From positions 1 through 28,231 of the IMG/VR virus record IMGVR_UViG_3300046517_000445: DNA of 28,231 bases; one strand, written 5' to 3'. The position numbers were made by a program, and so were the translations under genes. The notes below the pieces were generated by a model. It ran no database searches. It was given only the letters and a program-made list of their open reading frames with translations, and was not told the DNA's origin. Below, one piece after another: positions 1 to 5,873 of the stretch. Source of the stretch: a virus. How positions within the stretch are numbered: the stretch's first letter is position 1; each line of letters begins with the position of its first letter.

Positions 1-185
1 TCTTGCGGATATGATCAAGCAAGAATCTTTGGAAACATCTTCGACCTCAACGGACGAGACTTCTCCGATGTCACCCTCATCACAGGCGGATTTCCTTGCC
101 AACCTTTCAGCGTTGCCGGGAAGCGAGGAGGCGCGGCAGATGACCGTGCGATCTGGCCTCAGATGTTCCGCGTTATTAGCGAAGC
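1..185. repeat. Terminal direct repeat, left copy (assembly overlap)
   Basis: These 185 bases are repeated at 28047..28231 with one difference: G at 128 here, T at 28174 there. Both copies lie inside the methyltransferase gene, whose frame runs straight through the junction. This is what a circular or circularly permuted genome looks like after linear assembly, giving about 28,046 unique bases. A true terminal repeat is less likely because the repeat sits in mid-gene. Confidence 0.9.
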
Positions 186-1098
186 GCGACCTGCTTGGGT
201 GCTTGGCGAGAACGTTCCTGGAATCATCCCGATGGAACTCGACAACGTGCTATCTGACTTGGAAGGAATCGGCTACACCACGAGGGCGTTTGTTATTCCG
301 GCTTGTGCCGTCGATGCCAGACATAGACGAGACCGAGTGTGGATTATCAGAAGAAACATGGCCAACGCCCAGAGTGAGCGAAGTGGCTGCGTCGATGGAC
401 ATGAGAAATATTCAGAACAGGATCAATTCAACGGGTTATCACAGCAATCTAGAGGAAAAGGTTGCGATGTTTCCAACCATGAGGGCGAGCGATCACAAGG
501 GGTCGGGAAAACGTGGCGGGAAGGGACAGATCAATATGGAAGCGAAGTCCTATCTGTGCGCGACGGTGGCGACAGAGCAGAGTGGCTCCCTGAACCCGGC
601 ATGGGTCGAGTGGTTGATGGGCTACCCCAAAAATTGGACGGAGGTATAAATGACAAAGTGGATGGTGAGAAAACGATCTCAACGAAGTATTTCCCTGAAT
701 GGGAAATGTTGCGAGCGATGTGGCACGACCGAGAACTTGCAAAGGCATCACCCGAATTACGAGTCAGAAAAATGCTCTATTTTCTGTCAGCCATGTCATG
801 TGATTATGGATCAGCTTCATGGAACACGGAGGCAGAGAAAGACCCAGGAGTGTTCAGTTTGTGGAAAGAGATTTCTACCTCTGGATTCTCACAATCACCA
901 AACCTGTTCCTCCGCTTGTTTGAGCAGATTGGGGCGAATAAATGCGCTCAAGAGGTGGCGCAGTGGATTACGGAACCTGCAATCCCAAGAGTCGCAATCG
1001 GAGTTAAAGATCGAGTCAAAAGACTTAAAGGACTCGGCAACGCCATCGTCAGCCAAGTCGCCTACGAGATCCTGCGAGAAATCAGAAAGTTAATATGA
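1..1098 (+). CDS. C5 DNA cytosine methyltransferase, C-terminal part (continued from 27726)
   Basis: Same gene as 27726..28231, in frame from base 1. Visible motifs are FPCQPF with the catalytic Cys (97..99), LGENVPG motif VI (Glu at 208..210), RHRRDRVWII motif VIII (about 322..351), and RLKGLGNAIVSQVA motif X (1021..1062). Two segments resemble the domain IX/X linker: EPGMGRVVDG (about 598..627) and EPAIPRVAIG (about 973..1002). The roughly 200 residues between motifs VIII and X should hold the target-recognition domain; I cannot deduce the recognised sequence. Much of this DNA is also open and protein-like in the +1 frame (2..649 and 650..1093). The stop TGA (1096..1098) overlaps the ATG of the next gene (ATGA), so the two are probably coupled. 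Confidence 0.93.
   Translation, partial: SCGYDQARIFGNIFDLNGRDFSDVTLITGGFPCQPFSVAGKRGGAADDRAIWPQMFRVISEARPAWVLGENVPGIIPMELDNVLSDLEGIGYTTRAFVIPACAVDARHRRDRVWIIRRNMANAQSERSGCVDGHEKYSEQDQFNGLSQQSRGKGCDVSNHEGERSQGVGKTWREGTDQYGSEVLSVRDGGDRAEWLPEPGMGRVVDGLPQKLDGGINDKVDGEKTISTKYFPEWEMLRAMWHDRELAKASPELRVRKMLYFLSAMSCDYGSASWNTEAEKDPGVFSLWKEISTSGFSQSPNLFLRLFEQIGANKCAQEVAQWITEPAIPRVAIGVKDRVKRLKGLGNAIVSQVAYEILREIRKLI
2..649 (+). CDS. Overlapping +1-frame WPTP-repeat protein, C-terminal part
   Basis: Continuation of the frame that starts at 27709, open from base 2 to TAA at 647..649. Two more repeat units are visible: TWPTPRVSE (from 356) ending in NLEEKV, and MFPTMRASD (from 467). The C-terminus LNPAWVEWLMGYPKNW (590..637) is a recognisable signature of this protein type. 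The segment at about 83..350 is the +1 reading of methyltransferase motifs IV-VIII. The frame therefore alternates between repeat units, where the methyltransferase is unconserved, and shadows of methyltransferase motifs. It ends exactly one base before the next same-frame ATG (650). I infer real dual coding but cannot prove translation. Confidence 0.55.
   Translation, partial: LADMIKQESLETSSTSTDETSPMSPSSQADFLANLSALPGSEEARQMTVRSGLRCSALLAKRDLLGCLARTFLESSRWNSTTCYLTWKESATPRGRLLFRLVPSMPDIDETECGLSEETWPTPRVSEVAASMDMRNIQNRINSTGYHSNLEEKVAMFPTMRASDHKGSGKRGGKGQINMEAKSYLCATVATEQSGSLNPAWVEWLMGYPKNWTEV
650..1093 (+). CDS. Zinc-finger / HNH-like protein nested in the methyltransferase gene (+1 frame)
   Basis: A 147-aa ORF entirely inside the methyltransferase gene in its +1 frame, immediately after the WPTP ORF stop. 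GGAGG at 640..644, five bases before the ATG, is one of the best ribosome binding sites in the window. The N-terminal half has CCERCGTTENLQRHHPNY then FCQPCHVIMDQLHG, the CxxC...HH...CxxCH layout of phage HNH-type proteins. A second zinc-binding segment follows, ECSVCGKRF...HNHQTCSSAC, then a basic helix (LGRINALKRW). The last 40 residues are Ser/Lys-rich and are the shadow of methyltransferase motif X. DNA binding is likely; whether it cuts DNA is unclear because no full HNH catalytic set can be assigned. Confidence 0.6.
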   Translation: MTKWMVRKRSQRSISLNGKCCERCGTTENLQRHHPNYESEKCSIFCQPCHVIMDQLHGTRRQRKTQECSVCGKRFLPLDSHNHQTCSSACLSRLGRINALKRWRSGLRNLQSQESQSELKIESKDLKDSATPSSAKSPTRSCEKSES

Positions 1099-1313
1099 GA
1101 ATCGCCGCCGACTACACGACGCGCGCCAATTACCAGGAGAACTACCGCAAGTCCAACCGCGATGCGATCAACGCTAAGAAACGGGCGTGGCGTAAGTCAA
1201 AGAAAACCAATCTGGCGGCCGGATGCGATTATCCTGCGGAAAGGAGGAACGTTATGTCTGACCAAAAGCCAACAAATCCGAATCCAAACCCGCAACCACC
1301 TCCCGGTAAGTAA
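1095..1313 (+). CDS. Small basic protein with Pro/Asn-rich tail
   Basis: A 72-aa ORF whose ATG overlaps the methyltransferase stop by 4 bp. The first 50 residues are strongly basic (NRDAINAKKRAWRKSKK), like short phage proteins that precede HNH domains, but no zinc motif follows. The tail is Pro/Asn-rich (PTNPNPNPQPPPGK). An in-frame internal ATG at 1254 has a near-perfect GGAGG upstream, so a separate 19-aa peptide may be made instead or as well. It is the last gene before the plus-strand terminator. Function not recognised. Confidence 0.55.
   Translation: MRIAADYTTRANYQENYRKSNRDAINAKKRAWRKSKKTNLAAGCDYPAERRNVMSDQKPTNPNPNPQPPPGK
1241..1256 (+). promoter_or_regulatory. Strong internal ribosome binding site and ATG
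   Basis: AAGGAGGAACGTTATG places GGAGG (1243..1247) six bases before an ATG (1254..1256) that is in frame with the 1095 ORF. It would start a 19-aa peptide beginning MSDQKPTNPN and ending at 1313. It is far stronger than the coupled start at 1095, so this may be the principal start. Confidence 0.5.
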
Positions 1314-1337
1314 TTTTAACGGGGAGAAACTAAGGGC

Positions 1338-1364
1338 AGGGCAGAGATGTTCTGCCCTTTCTTT
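1338..1364 (+). terminator. Rho-independent terminator of the plus-strand unit
   Basis: An 8-bp perfect stem (1338..1345 with 1351..1358, AGGGCAGA/TCTGCCCT) with a 5-base loop GATGT, followed by TTCTTT. It lies between the convergent ends of the plus-strand unit (1313) and the minus-strand unit (stop at 1363..1365). On the minus strand the hairpin lacks a clean T-run, so it mainly serves the plus strand. Confidence 0.8.
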
Positions 1365-1854
1365 ATGCCCACTTCCACCGCGCCGGTTCCTTGACCGGAG
1401 GCGCTAGGCCAAGCAACACACAGGCGTCTGGATTCAAGTCGATCACGTCCCTGGTTCCGCTTGTGTCCTTGAGTTCGACGGTCGCAGTCTTTCCGTTTAC
1501 CTCTACGACCACCTGTTTCTTTTCTGCTGCGCTGCCAAATGGCTTCCATGCTTTACTCGGCAACGCGCATGACGGTCCGGTTCCCTGCGCCGTTGAGTGA
1601 CCGCCGAGGTCGCTCGTTCCGATGGCATTATCGCCGTAGTTGAAGCAATACTCGTCGCTGTGACCTTGCGCCTTGCATTCCTTGAACTTTCGCACGTCTT
1701 CAGGATCAGCGAACGACGTTGCGGTCGTAGAATGCCATGCAGTGTCTCCAGAATAGCCCTGAATGAGCGAATCGAGAGCGGCCTGCGTCTTCAGTCCCCA
1801 AATTCCGTCCGGCGTGACTCCGAGGATTTCTTGAATCTTGACGATTGCGCTCAC
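1363..1854 (-). CDS. Peptidoglycan-binding / DPBB-like protein, probable lysis or cell-wall enzyme
   Basis: A 163-aa protein, the last gene of the minus-strand unit. Residues 5-30 (VKIQEILGVTPDGIWG...TQAAL) look like a short peptidoglycan-binding repeat (PG_binding_1 type). The middle has CFNYGDNAIG and a Cys pair. The C-terminus DLNPDACVLLGLAPP resembles the end of RlpA-like double-psi beta-barrel domains found in many phage proteins. No zinc or amidase motif is visible, so the catalytic activity is open: it could be an endolysin, a lytic transglycosylase-like protein or a structural wall-binding protein. Its place after the small membrane-protein cluster supports a lysis role. Confidence 0.75.
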   Translation of the reverse strand: MSAIVKIQEILGVTPDGIWGLKTQAALDSLIQGYSGDTAWHSTTATSFADPEDVRKFKECKAQGHSDEYCFNYGDNAIGTSDLGGHSTAQGTGPSCALPSKAWKPFGSAAEKKQVVVEVNGKTATVELKDTSGTRDVIDLNPDACVLLGLAPPVKEPARWKWA

Positions 1855-1858
1855 GGTT

Positions 1859-2116
1859 TCAGTATAGATCCTCGCTGAACAACTGCGTTCGGCTGAACTT
1901 CAGCCATTTAATCTGATCACATTTAAGAGCATGCTCCGCGGCTTCCTCTCGCGTAAGAAACTCTCCGGCATCCGAAACGAATCCCTGCTCTCCGCTTGCG
2001 ATTGTCGAAACTATAATTCCGGATTCGTTACGAACCGCATTCGCATGAAGAATATCTGCGTGCCTGTGGCCCGTGAAAATTCTACCATCTTTCCGAATTG
2101 CGGCTTCCTTCACCAT
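1859..2116 (-). CDS. Conserved-looking phage protein of unknown function
   Basis: An 85-aa soluble protein starting MVKEAAIRKDGRIFTG and ending LFSEDLY. The pattern EQGFVSDAGEFLTREEAAEHA (a question-like query domain followed by an REEA helix) is common, from memory, among small proteins of environmental phages, but no function is known to me. A 103-bp gap (2117..2219) separates it from the upstream gene. That gap holds only a weak 5-bp hairpin and no convincing promoter. Confidence 0.75.
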   Translation of the reverse strand: MVKEAAIRKDGRIFTGHRHADILHANAVRNESGIIVSTIASGEQGFVSDAGEFLTREEAAEHALKCDQIKWLKFSRTQLFSEDLY

Positions 2117-2219
2117 AATATCGCCGTGCCCAGAATCATGACGGACAAAATTTCCTTAAATCCGAGTTCGCCCTCACGAACAAACTATTCTGAACACGGC
2201 ATTTCCCCGGTATGAGAAA

Positions 2220-2423
2220 TTAAGCTGCTTTTGGAGTCGGGATGCGCCCCTTAGCATCATTTACGGCCTGAAGCGCGGCGTTGACCGTTGCGTCTTCCGC
2301 GGCCAAGTCGAGGACCTGCTGAAGCCCGATGAAGGCGTCAACTGCCGTGATGTAATCCGTCGTTCCTTGCGTGAATGCCGAAAGATCGGTGTCGAATTGT
2401 TCTCTTGATACTGGATCAGACAT
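2220..2423 (-). CDS. Small helical protein, unknown function
   Basis: A 67-aa acidic, mostly helical protein (MSDPVSREQFDTDLSAF... to GRIPTPKAA). It lacks a signal peptide, membrane segment and cysteines. It follows a one-TM protein (2425..2607) with a one-base gap, so it is probably coupled to it. Position in the lysis/membrane cluster suggests an accessory role, but I do not recognise the family. Confidence 0.7.
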   Translation of the reverse strand: MSDPVSREQFDTDLSAFTQGTTDYITAVDAFIGLQQVLDLAAEDATVNAALQAVNDAKGRIPTPKAA

Positions 2424-2424
2424 T

Positions 2425-2607
2425 TTATTTTATCTCCTGTTTTGGCAATCTGCGGGCAGCTTCGGCTACCTGCTCAGTCATTGCCCGGACTTGAGCATCT
2501 TCGGTTGTGAAATCCTGTTTCTTTGAAATCCTGACCAATTCGTGAAGCTGAATATTGATTGCGACTAACGCTACCAGAATCAGAAGTAAAACAATCGAAA
2601 CTATCAC
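2425..2607 (-). CDS. Single-TM small membrane protein
   Basis: A 60-aa protein. Residues 1-20 (MIVSIVLLLILVALVAINIQ) form one strongly hydrophobic segment and the rest is a charged helix with likely coiled-coil character (VRAMTEQVAEAARRL). The N-anchored, C-helical layout resembles phage inner-membrane spanin (i-spanin)-like or holin-accessory proteins, but it is shorter than typical i-spanins. It follows a lipoprotein gene (2611..2955), the order often seen around spanin pairs. Confidence 0.7.
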   Translation of the reverse strand: MIVSIVLLLILVALVAINIQLHELVRISKKQDFTTEDAQVRAMTEQVAEAARRLPKQEIK

Positions 2608-2610
2608 GGG

Positions 2611-2955
2611 TCATTTCTTCGCGGCGATTGCTGCGGCTTGAAATAGCGTATTCACGTCAGCCTGAGTTACCGGCGCGGTTGTGATCAATGGCGCGACCGC
2701 ATTGGCGACCGATTGAATACCTGGAGAAGCCTTCACGATTGCCGACGGAATGGGTCGGTCGATATATCCCTGCGCGACGGCAGCGAGTGCGTCCAATCCT
2801 GCGCCGGCTAATGGGCCGCCGGCAGCGGTAGCGGCGACATGCGCGATGGTCTCAGCAGTGGCCAGCACGGCTTTGCCTTGAGGTGATTGGAGATAGGTCC
2901 GTGTATCGGCGCAACCGAACATTAAAACAGTGAGTGCTGCGAGAATCGGTTTCAC
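2611..2955 (-). CDS. Lipoprotein with lipobox
   Basis: 114 aa from a GTG that overlaps the previous stop (GTGA). The N-terminus VKPILAALTVLMFGC is a clear lipoprotein signal (basic start, hydrophobic core, lipobox MFGC), with Cys at residue 15. The mature part is Ala-rich and helical (KAVLATAETIAHVAATAAGG...). An open frame extends upstream to 3009, but that part is basic and would bury the signal, so I prefer the GTG at 2955. It may act at the outer membrane in lysis or superinfection exclusion; this is inference. Confidence 0.75.
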   Translation of the reverse strand: MKPILAALTVLMFGCADTRTYLQSPQGKAVLATAETIAHVAATAAGGPLAGAGLDALAAVAQGYIDRPIPSAIVKASPGIQSVANAVAPLITTAPVTQADVNTLFQAAAIAAKK

Positions 2956-3077
2956 GGAACGAAGTTTGCAGCGGCGAGAATGATCACCGCGGCGCCGAGT
3001 GTCGGCCAACCGGCATAAGAGACGGCTGCAAGAACGATTGCGATTGCTGTTAGAATTTGTTTGGGACTCATGTGCAT
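2952..3077 (-). CDS. Tiny two-hydrophobic-segment membrane protein
   Basis: A 41-aa protein from ATG 3077, overlapping the previous TAA (TAATG), or 39 aa from a second ATG at 3071. Two hydrophobic stretches (ILTAIAIVLAAVSYAG and LGAAVIILAAANFV) are separated by WPT, a hairpin membrane topology seen in very small holins. Its TGA overlaps the GTG of the lipoprotein gene. Function inferred from composition and position only. Confidence 0.65.
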   Translation of the reverse strand: MHMSPKQILTAIAIVLAAVSYAGWPTLGAAVIILAAANFVP

Positions 3078-3382
3078 TAGCTTTCTGTTGTGGTTGGAAC
3101 CGGATCGCCCGGCTTATTGGTTACGTGAACCTGAGAAGGAATTGCAACTGCCGATCCGGTTGCTTGCGTCGGTGAGGTCTTGGTTAGCATCCCGCCGATC
3201 ACGCCAAGCAATCCGGTGATGATCGAAATGAAAGCCGTGAGCAATACCTGATCCGGCGCGACTTTGAAAACGAGGCAATAAGCGAGCGCAATAAGTCCGA
3301 TGGTCGCGTTGAATGCAAGAGTTGTTACGACGACGAAAATCACTCCCTTGTTGGTGTCCGGTTGCGGAGCGTCATCGGGCAT
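3077..3382 (-). CDS. Holin-like two-TM membrane protein
   Basis: 101 aa from ATG 3382, overlapping the upstream gene by 11 bp. A short polar N-terminus is followed by TM1 (VIFVVVTTLAFNATIGLIAL) and TM2 (LLTAFISIITGLLGVIGGML), then a soluble Pro/Thr-rich tail. Two TMs with a polar tail in a small-membrane-gene cluster fit a class II-like holin. No family-specific motif is visible, so this is a topology-based assignment. Confidence 0.7.
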   Translation of the reverse strand: MPDDAPQPDTNKGVIFVVVTTLAFNATIGLIALAYCLVFKVAPDQVLLTAFISIITGLLGVIGGMLTKTSPTQATGSAVAIPSQVHVTNKPGDPVPTTTES

Positions 3383-3500
3383 CTGTGCGCTCCGTATCAA
3401 ACTGCGGCCTCAATAGCAAGCTTTTATTTTGCTCAGGCCAAGTCAACCATAAAATCTCGGCAATCAGGATTGCGCCAAGTGCGACCAGAACCCATTTCAT
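3372..3500 (-). CDS. Small single-TM protein
   Basis: A 42-aa protein starting at ATG 3500, which overlaps the previous stop as ATGA. Residues 1-20 (MKWVLVALGAILIAEILWLT) are a single hydrophobic helix; the tail (PEQNKSLLLRPQFDTERTDAR) is charged. The start is chosen from the 4-bp overlap, since the longer upstream frame is a shadow. Probably part of the lysis/membrane cluster; function unknown. Confidence 0.6.
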   Translation of the reverse strand: MKWVLVALGAILIAEILWLTWPEQNKSLLLRPQFDTERTDAR

Positions 3501-3634
3501 CGCTTCACCCTTTCTTCTAACCGGATGATCGTGTCGCGCATCCACGCGCACGCTCGGAAACCCGCTAAAATCAGACCAGAGAACACGATTATCACCACTC
3601 CGGTCGCGATCTTTACAGTTGTCGTCTTGCTCAT
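3497..3634 (-). CDS. Small single-TM protein
   Basis: A 45-aa protein flanked by ATGA overlaps at both ends (3634 with the lipoprotein stop, 3497 with the next start). One TM segment (IATGVVIIVFSGLILAGF) is preceded by a Lys/Thr N-terminus and followed by a basic amphipathic helix (MRDTIIRLEERVKR). It reads like an i-spanin or holin-accessory stub next to the lipoprotein at 3631..3789, but is too short to span the periplasm. Confidence 0.6.
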   Translation of the reverse strand: MSKTTTVKIATGVVIIVFSGLILAGFRACAWMRDTIIRLEERVKR

Positions 3635-3789
3635 TCACGCAGGGATTTGATTAGTGCTTTGGTCGCGGCTTCGTCGGAAACGGATACTGGATGCTTCGCC
3701 ACTCGATGTCGATGATGCTTCACGGACTTGCGAGGTGTCGCGCATCCGATTAATAAAACTGAGAGAACGAGCACCGTTATCCATTTCAC
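3631..3789 (-). CDS. Very small lipoprotein, o-spanin candidate
   Basis: A 52-aa protein from a GTG overlapping the previous stop (GTGA). VKWITVLVLSVLLIGCATP has a textbook lipobox (LIGC) with Cys at residue 16. The mature protein of about 37 residues is basic (KSVKHHRHRVAKH). Size and lipobox fit Rz1-like outer-membrane spanin subunits, though the usual proline richness is missing. The coiled-coil TM protein immediately upstream (3786..4259) would be its natural partner. Inferred from layout. Confidence 0.6.
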   Translation of the reverse strand: MKWITVLVLSVLLIGCATPRKSVKHHRHRVAKHPVSVSDEAATKALIKSLRE

Positions 3790-4259
3790 TTTTTAGCCTT
3801 ATACGACTCTTCTATGTAGTCGCCGAAGCGTTTCACTTTGCCTTTCAGTTCCTCAATGTCGCGTTCGTCATCGTGAAGTTTGCTGTCGTGAGTATTCAGT
3901 TTACCAATGTTCGATTGCTGGACTGCTTGCAACGCTCCGATTTGCTGATCCTGCGATGAGTTGCGTGATGCGATGCCTTCCTTCTGCTGTGCGTAAAGAG
4001 AGAACTCCTTATCAAAATCCTGCATGTCTTTCTGCGTCACGCCCTTGCTCTGCACTGCGTTAAAATACGCTAGCAGGACTCCGGCCGCCACGCCCCAACC
4101 TCCGCTCGCCAACATTTTCCATAGTGCAATATGGTTGCCGTTCATCGGAGCGATATAGTCCTGATACTCCGCAACTCTCACGCCGCCCGATGGCGTGCGC
4201 GGCGAACCGCCCTTCACGTCGTAGCGGGGTTCTAAGTCTCTGGGAGGTTGCAGAGCCAT
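3786..4259 (-). CDS. TM protein with C-terminal coiled coil, possible i-spanin
   Basis: 157 aa. A soluble N-terminus (about 40 residues) leads to one TM segment near residues 50-68 (LASGGWGVAAGVLLAYFNAV), then about 85 residues of heptad-like helix (QDQQIGALQAVQQSNIGKL, DDERDIEELKGKVK). One TM plus a periplasmic coiled coil directly before a tiny lipoprotein gene matches an i-spanin/o-spanin arrangement, except that the TM is not at the extreme N-terminus. Alternatively it is a virion-associated membrane protein. An internal ATG at residue 39 (MNGNHIALWKM) could give a more spanin-like form. Confidence 0.65.
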   Translation of the reverse strand: MALQPPRDLEPRYDVKGGSPRTPSGGVRVAEYQDYIAPMNGNHIALWKMLASGGWGVAAGVLLAYFNAVQSKGVTQKDMQDFDKEFSLYAQQKEGIASRNSSQDQQIGALQAVQQSNIGKLNTHDSKLHDDERDIEELKGKVKRFGDYIEESYKAKK

Positions 4260-4262
4260 TTA

Positions 4263-4364
4263 TCAGTGAGGTAATGCCAAGAATGATATGATGAGGCAAG
4301 CCGAAAACAGAAACGCTAAAAGCACGATTCTGATTATGTGGCCCGCGATGTTGGTTTTAGTCAT
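4263..4364 (-). CDS. Tiny membrane peptide
   Basis: A 33-aa ORF from ATG 4364, overlapping the previous stop as ATGA. A short Lys/His-containing N-terminus is followed by one hydrophobic segment (VLLAFLFSACLIISFLALPH). It would be skipped by length-limited gene finders. The 4-bp coupling and the cluster context support it; function unknown. Confidence 0.5.
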   Translation of the reverse strand: MTKTNIAGHIIRIVLLAFLFSACLIISFLALPH

Positions 4365-4735
4365 AAAGGATATTGCTTGTTCCATCTTTCACGCCTGCCG
4401 GTGCATCCACAAGATCGCCCGAATGTGGCGAGATACCACGCTTTAAATTTCATGCTGTTCTCGTCGCCGATCATTCGCGCTACAACGTCGCCAATGCCTT
4501 TATCATCCGAAGCCGAGAATTGCTTCAATGCTTTTGCCCAGATCGGCCATTCCGTGACCTTGGACAGATTAGATTTACGGACAGCCCCGTATTTCTGCCG
4601 GAGTTGTGCGTAGGCCGAGTCCTGCAGCGTCAACACTCCGTCGGTCACGCTTCCTAGTGAAAGAACATCCTCGACGTATCCTTCCGGTTTATGCGCGCGA
4701 ACCGACTCCAAATCCGAGATGCGAATTTTCCTCAT
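4361..4735 (-). CDS. Tail-region protein with C-terminal CGC motif, unknown function
   Basis: 124 aa from ATG 4735, overlapping the Cys-rich gene's stop (ATGA). The body is helical and basic. The C-terminus IGDENSMKFKAWYLATFGRS then CGCTGRRERWNKQYPL has a CxC pair close to an Arg/Trp-rich end. That ending is recurrent, to my memory, among small proteins encoded near phage tail genes. An upstream in-frame extension to 4765 is less likely than the coupled ATG. Function unknown. Confidence 0.7.
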   Translation of the reverse strand: MRKIRISDLESVRAHKPEGYVEDVLSLGSVTDGVLTLQDSAYAQLRQKYGAVRKSNLSKVTEWPIWAKALKQFSASDDKGIGDVVARMIGDENSMKFKAWYLATFGRSCGCTGRRERWNKQYPL

Positions 4736-5691
4736 GGTGGGGCCGCGAATCCGCTCGGCGAGCATTCGTTAGAATAAACTTCGGTTGTAGTTCCACATTC
4801 AGTAGGACAGGTGCCACATGGTCCGGGCGGGCAACACACATCGTAAGTAGTTGTTCTAGTTGTTCCACTAACTGACACCATTTGTCTATAATCGCATCCC
4901 GCATAGGATCCTGTTCCGTCACAACTGCAGGGTTCGCTTCCGCCGCATTCCTCATTGCAATCGCAAAAATGCACACCATTTATGTTTCGGCTTCCGGTAG
5001 CTGTTAAAACGCAAGTGTCTGGATCATATTCACCGTGACACATTGCGTCCCCAGTGGTTCCACTTATCAGCATGATAGATTGCGACCAATCTAATGTTAA
5101 AAATCTGCGATGATCATCAGGCCCATCCAAATTCGGCTCGAATCCGCAATCGCATGGAGGCAAGCACGGATTTGGATCGCAAGTTGATCCATCTCCTAAA
5201 TATCCGCCACCAGACTCAGAGCAATCTAATTGAGTCTCGATCACGCATGAGGTATCGAAACAACAACCGCCCTGCGTGCAATCAACGCCATCACAAGTTG
5301 AATCGTCTCCTAAATAATTTCCACCCCCATCCGTGCAATCACTCTCGCTGAGTATTGAACACTCGCCGTCTGTGCAACATGCACCGGTTGCACCTTCTCC
5401 GCATGGGTTCGGGTCGCAAACCGTTCCGACTCCCTGAAACGTTCCGTCGCAATCTTCCTCTGTGCTGATTGTGCAGTTGTTTTCCTCGTCGCAACACGCA
5501 CCCTGATTCGGGCCAAGTCGCCCACGATTTCCATTTGGGACGCTTATGATGGTTCCAGCGCCTTGATGCTCAGCTACGGTAACATTGTCACTAGCGAACT
5601 TCTGCGAAGCGATAACAGCCGCTGTGACCTGATCCCAAAACCTGCGGCGACTTGGCGTTGAGCCGGGGCCGGTGAACGAATCGAGGTTCAC
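4732..5691 (-). CDS. Cysteine-rich repeat protein in the tail region
   Basis: 319 aa from a GTG overlapping the previous stop (CCGTGAAC). Residues 1-60 (FTGPGSTPSRRRFWDQVTAA and after) resemble the N-terminus of many environmental phage virion-associated proteins. Three repeats of about 35 residues follow at roughly 64-97, 103-138 and 142-176: GACC/GGCC - acidic spacer - DC - GGxYLGD - C(D)xxxC, six Cys each. After a linker with DWSQSIMLISG, a second Cys-rich region has C-D-C clusters (CDCNEECGGSEPCSCDG, CCPPGPCGTCPTEC). The disulphide-rich composition implies folding outside the cytoplasm or after release. A likely role is an adhesin or tail-tip decoration; no signal peptide is seen. Confidence 0.7.
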   Translation of the reverse strand: MNLDSFTGPGSTPSRRRFWDQVTAAVIASQKFASDNVTVAEHQGAGTIISVPNGNRGRLGPNQGACCDEENNCTISTEEDCDGTFQGVGTVCDPNPCGEGATGACCTDGECSILSESDCTDGGGNYLGDDSTCDGVDCTQGGCCFDTSCVIETQLDCSESGGGYLGDGSTCDPNPCLPPCDCGFEPNLDGPDDHRRFLTLDWSQSIMLISGTTGDAMCHGEYDPDTCVLTATGSRNINGVHFCDCNEECGGSEPCSCDGTGSYAGCDYRQMVSVSGTTRTTTYDVCCPPGPCGTCPTECGTTTEVYSNECSPSGFAAPP

Positions 5692-5870
5692 GGGCAAGGA
5701 TCGCAATCACTTGCCGCGATTGTCTGTCCATTGTCCGAATCGGTTATTGAAATGTTTCGGCCTTGGACGCCATGCACGGTTTTAAGCGCGGGCTTCAATT
5801 TCGTTTTGAGCCACTCGCGCTCCTTCTTTGTGAAGCCTTGGAGATTGTCGAAAATGGAGTCTATGTCCAT
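5688..5870 (-). CDS. Small protein upstream of the Cys-rich gene
   Basis: A 60-aa protein with a charged helical N-terminal half (KKEREWLKTKLKPALKTVHG) and a short C-terminal segment ending CDPCP. The ending echoes the CDPNPC units of the downstream Cys-rich protein, and the two genes are coupled by GTGA. It may be a partner or chaperone of that protein. Family not recognised. Confidence 0.7.
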   Translation of the reverse strand: MDIDSIFDNLQGFTKKEREWLKTKLKPALKTVHGVQGRNISITDSDNGQTIAASDCDPCP

Positions 5871-5873
5871 CGG

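Noticed and set aside
1-185. End repeats as att sites or true terminal repeats
   Set aside because: They lie in mid-gene with the reading frame continuous across the joint, as expected for assembly of a circular or permuted genome.
449-751. 100-aa minus-strand ORF inside the methyltransferase
   Set aside because: Antisense to three plus-strand readings; no recognisable feature.
2166-2181. GTTCG...CGAAC hairpin in the 2117..2219 gap
   Set aside because: Only 5 bp with no T-run; too weak to call a terminator.
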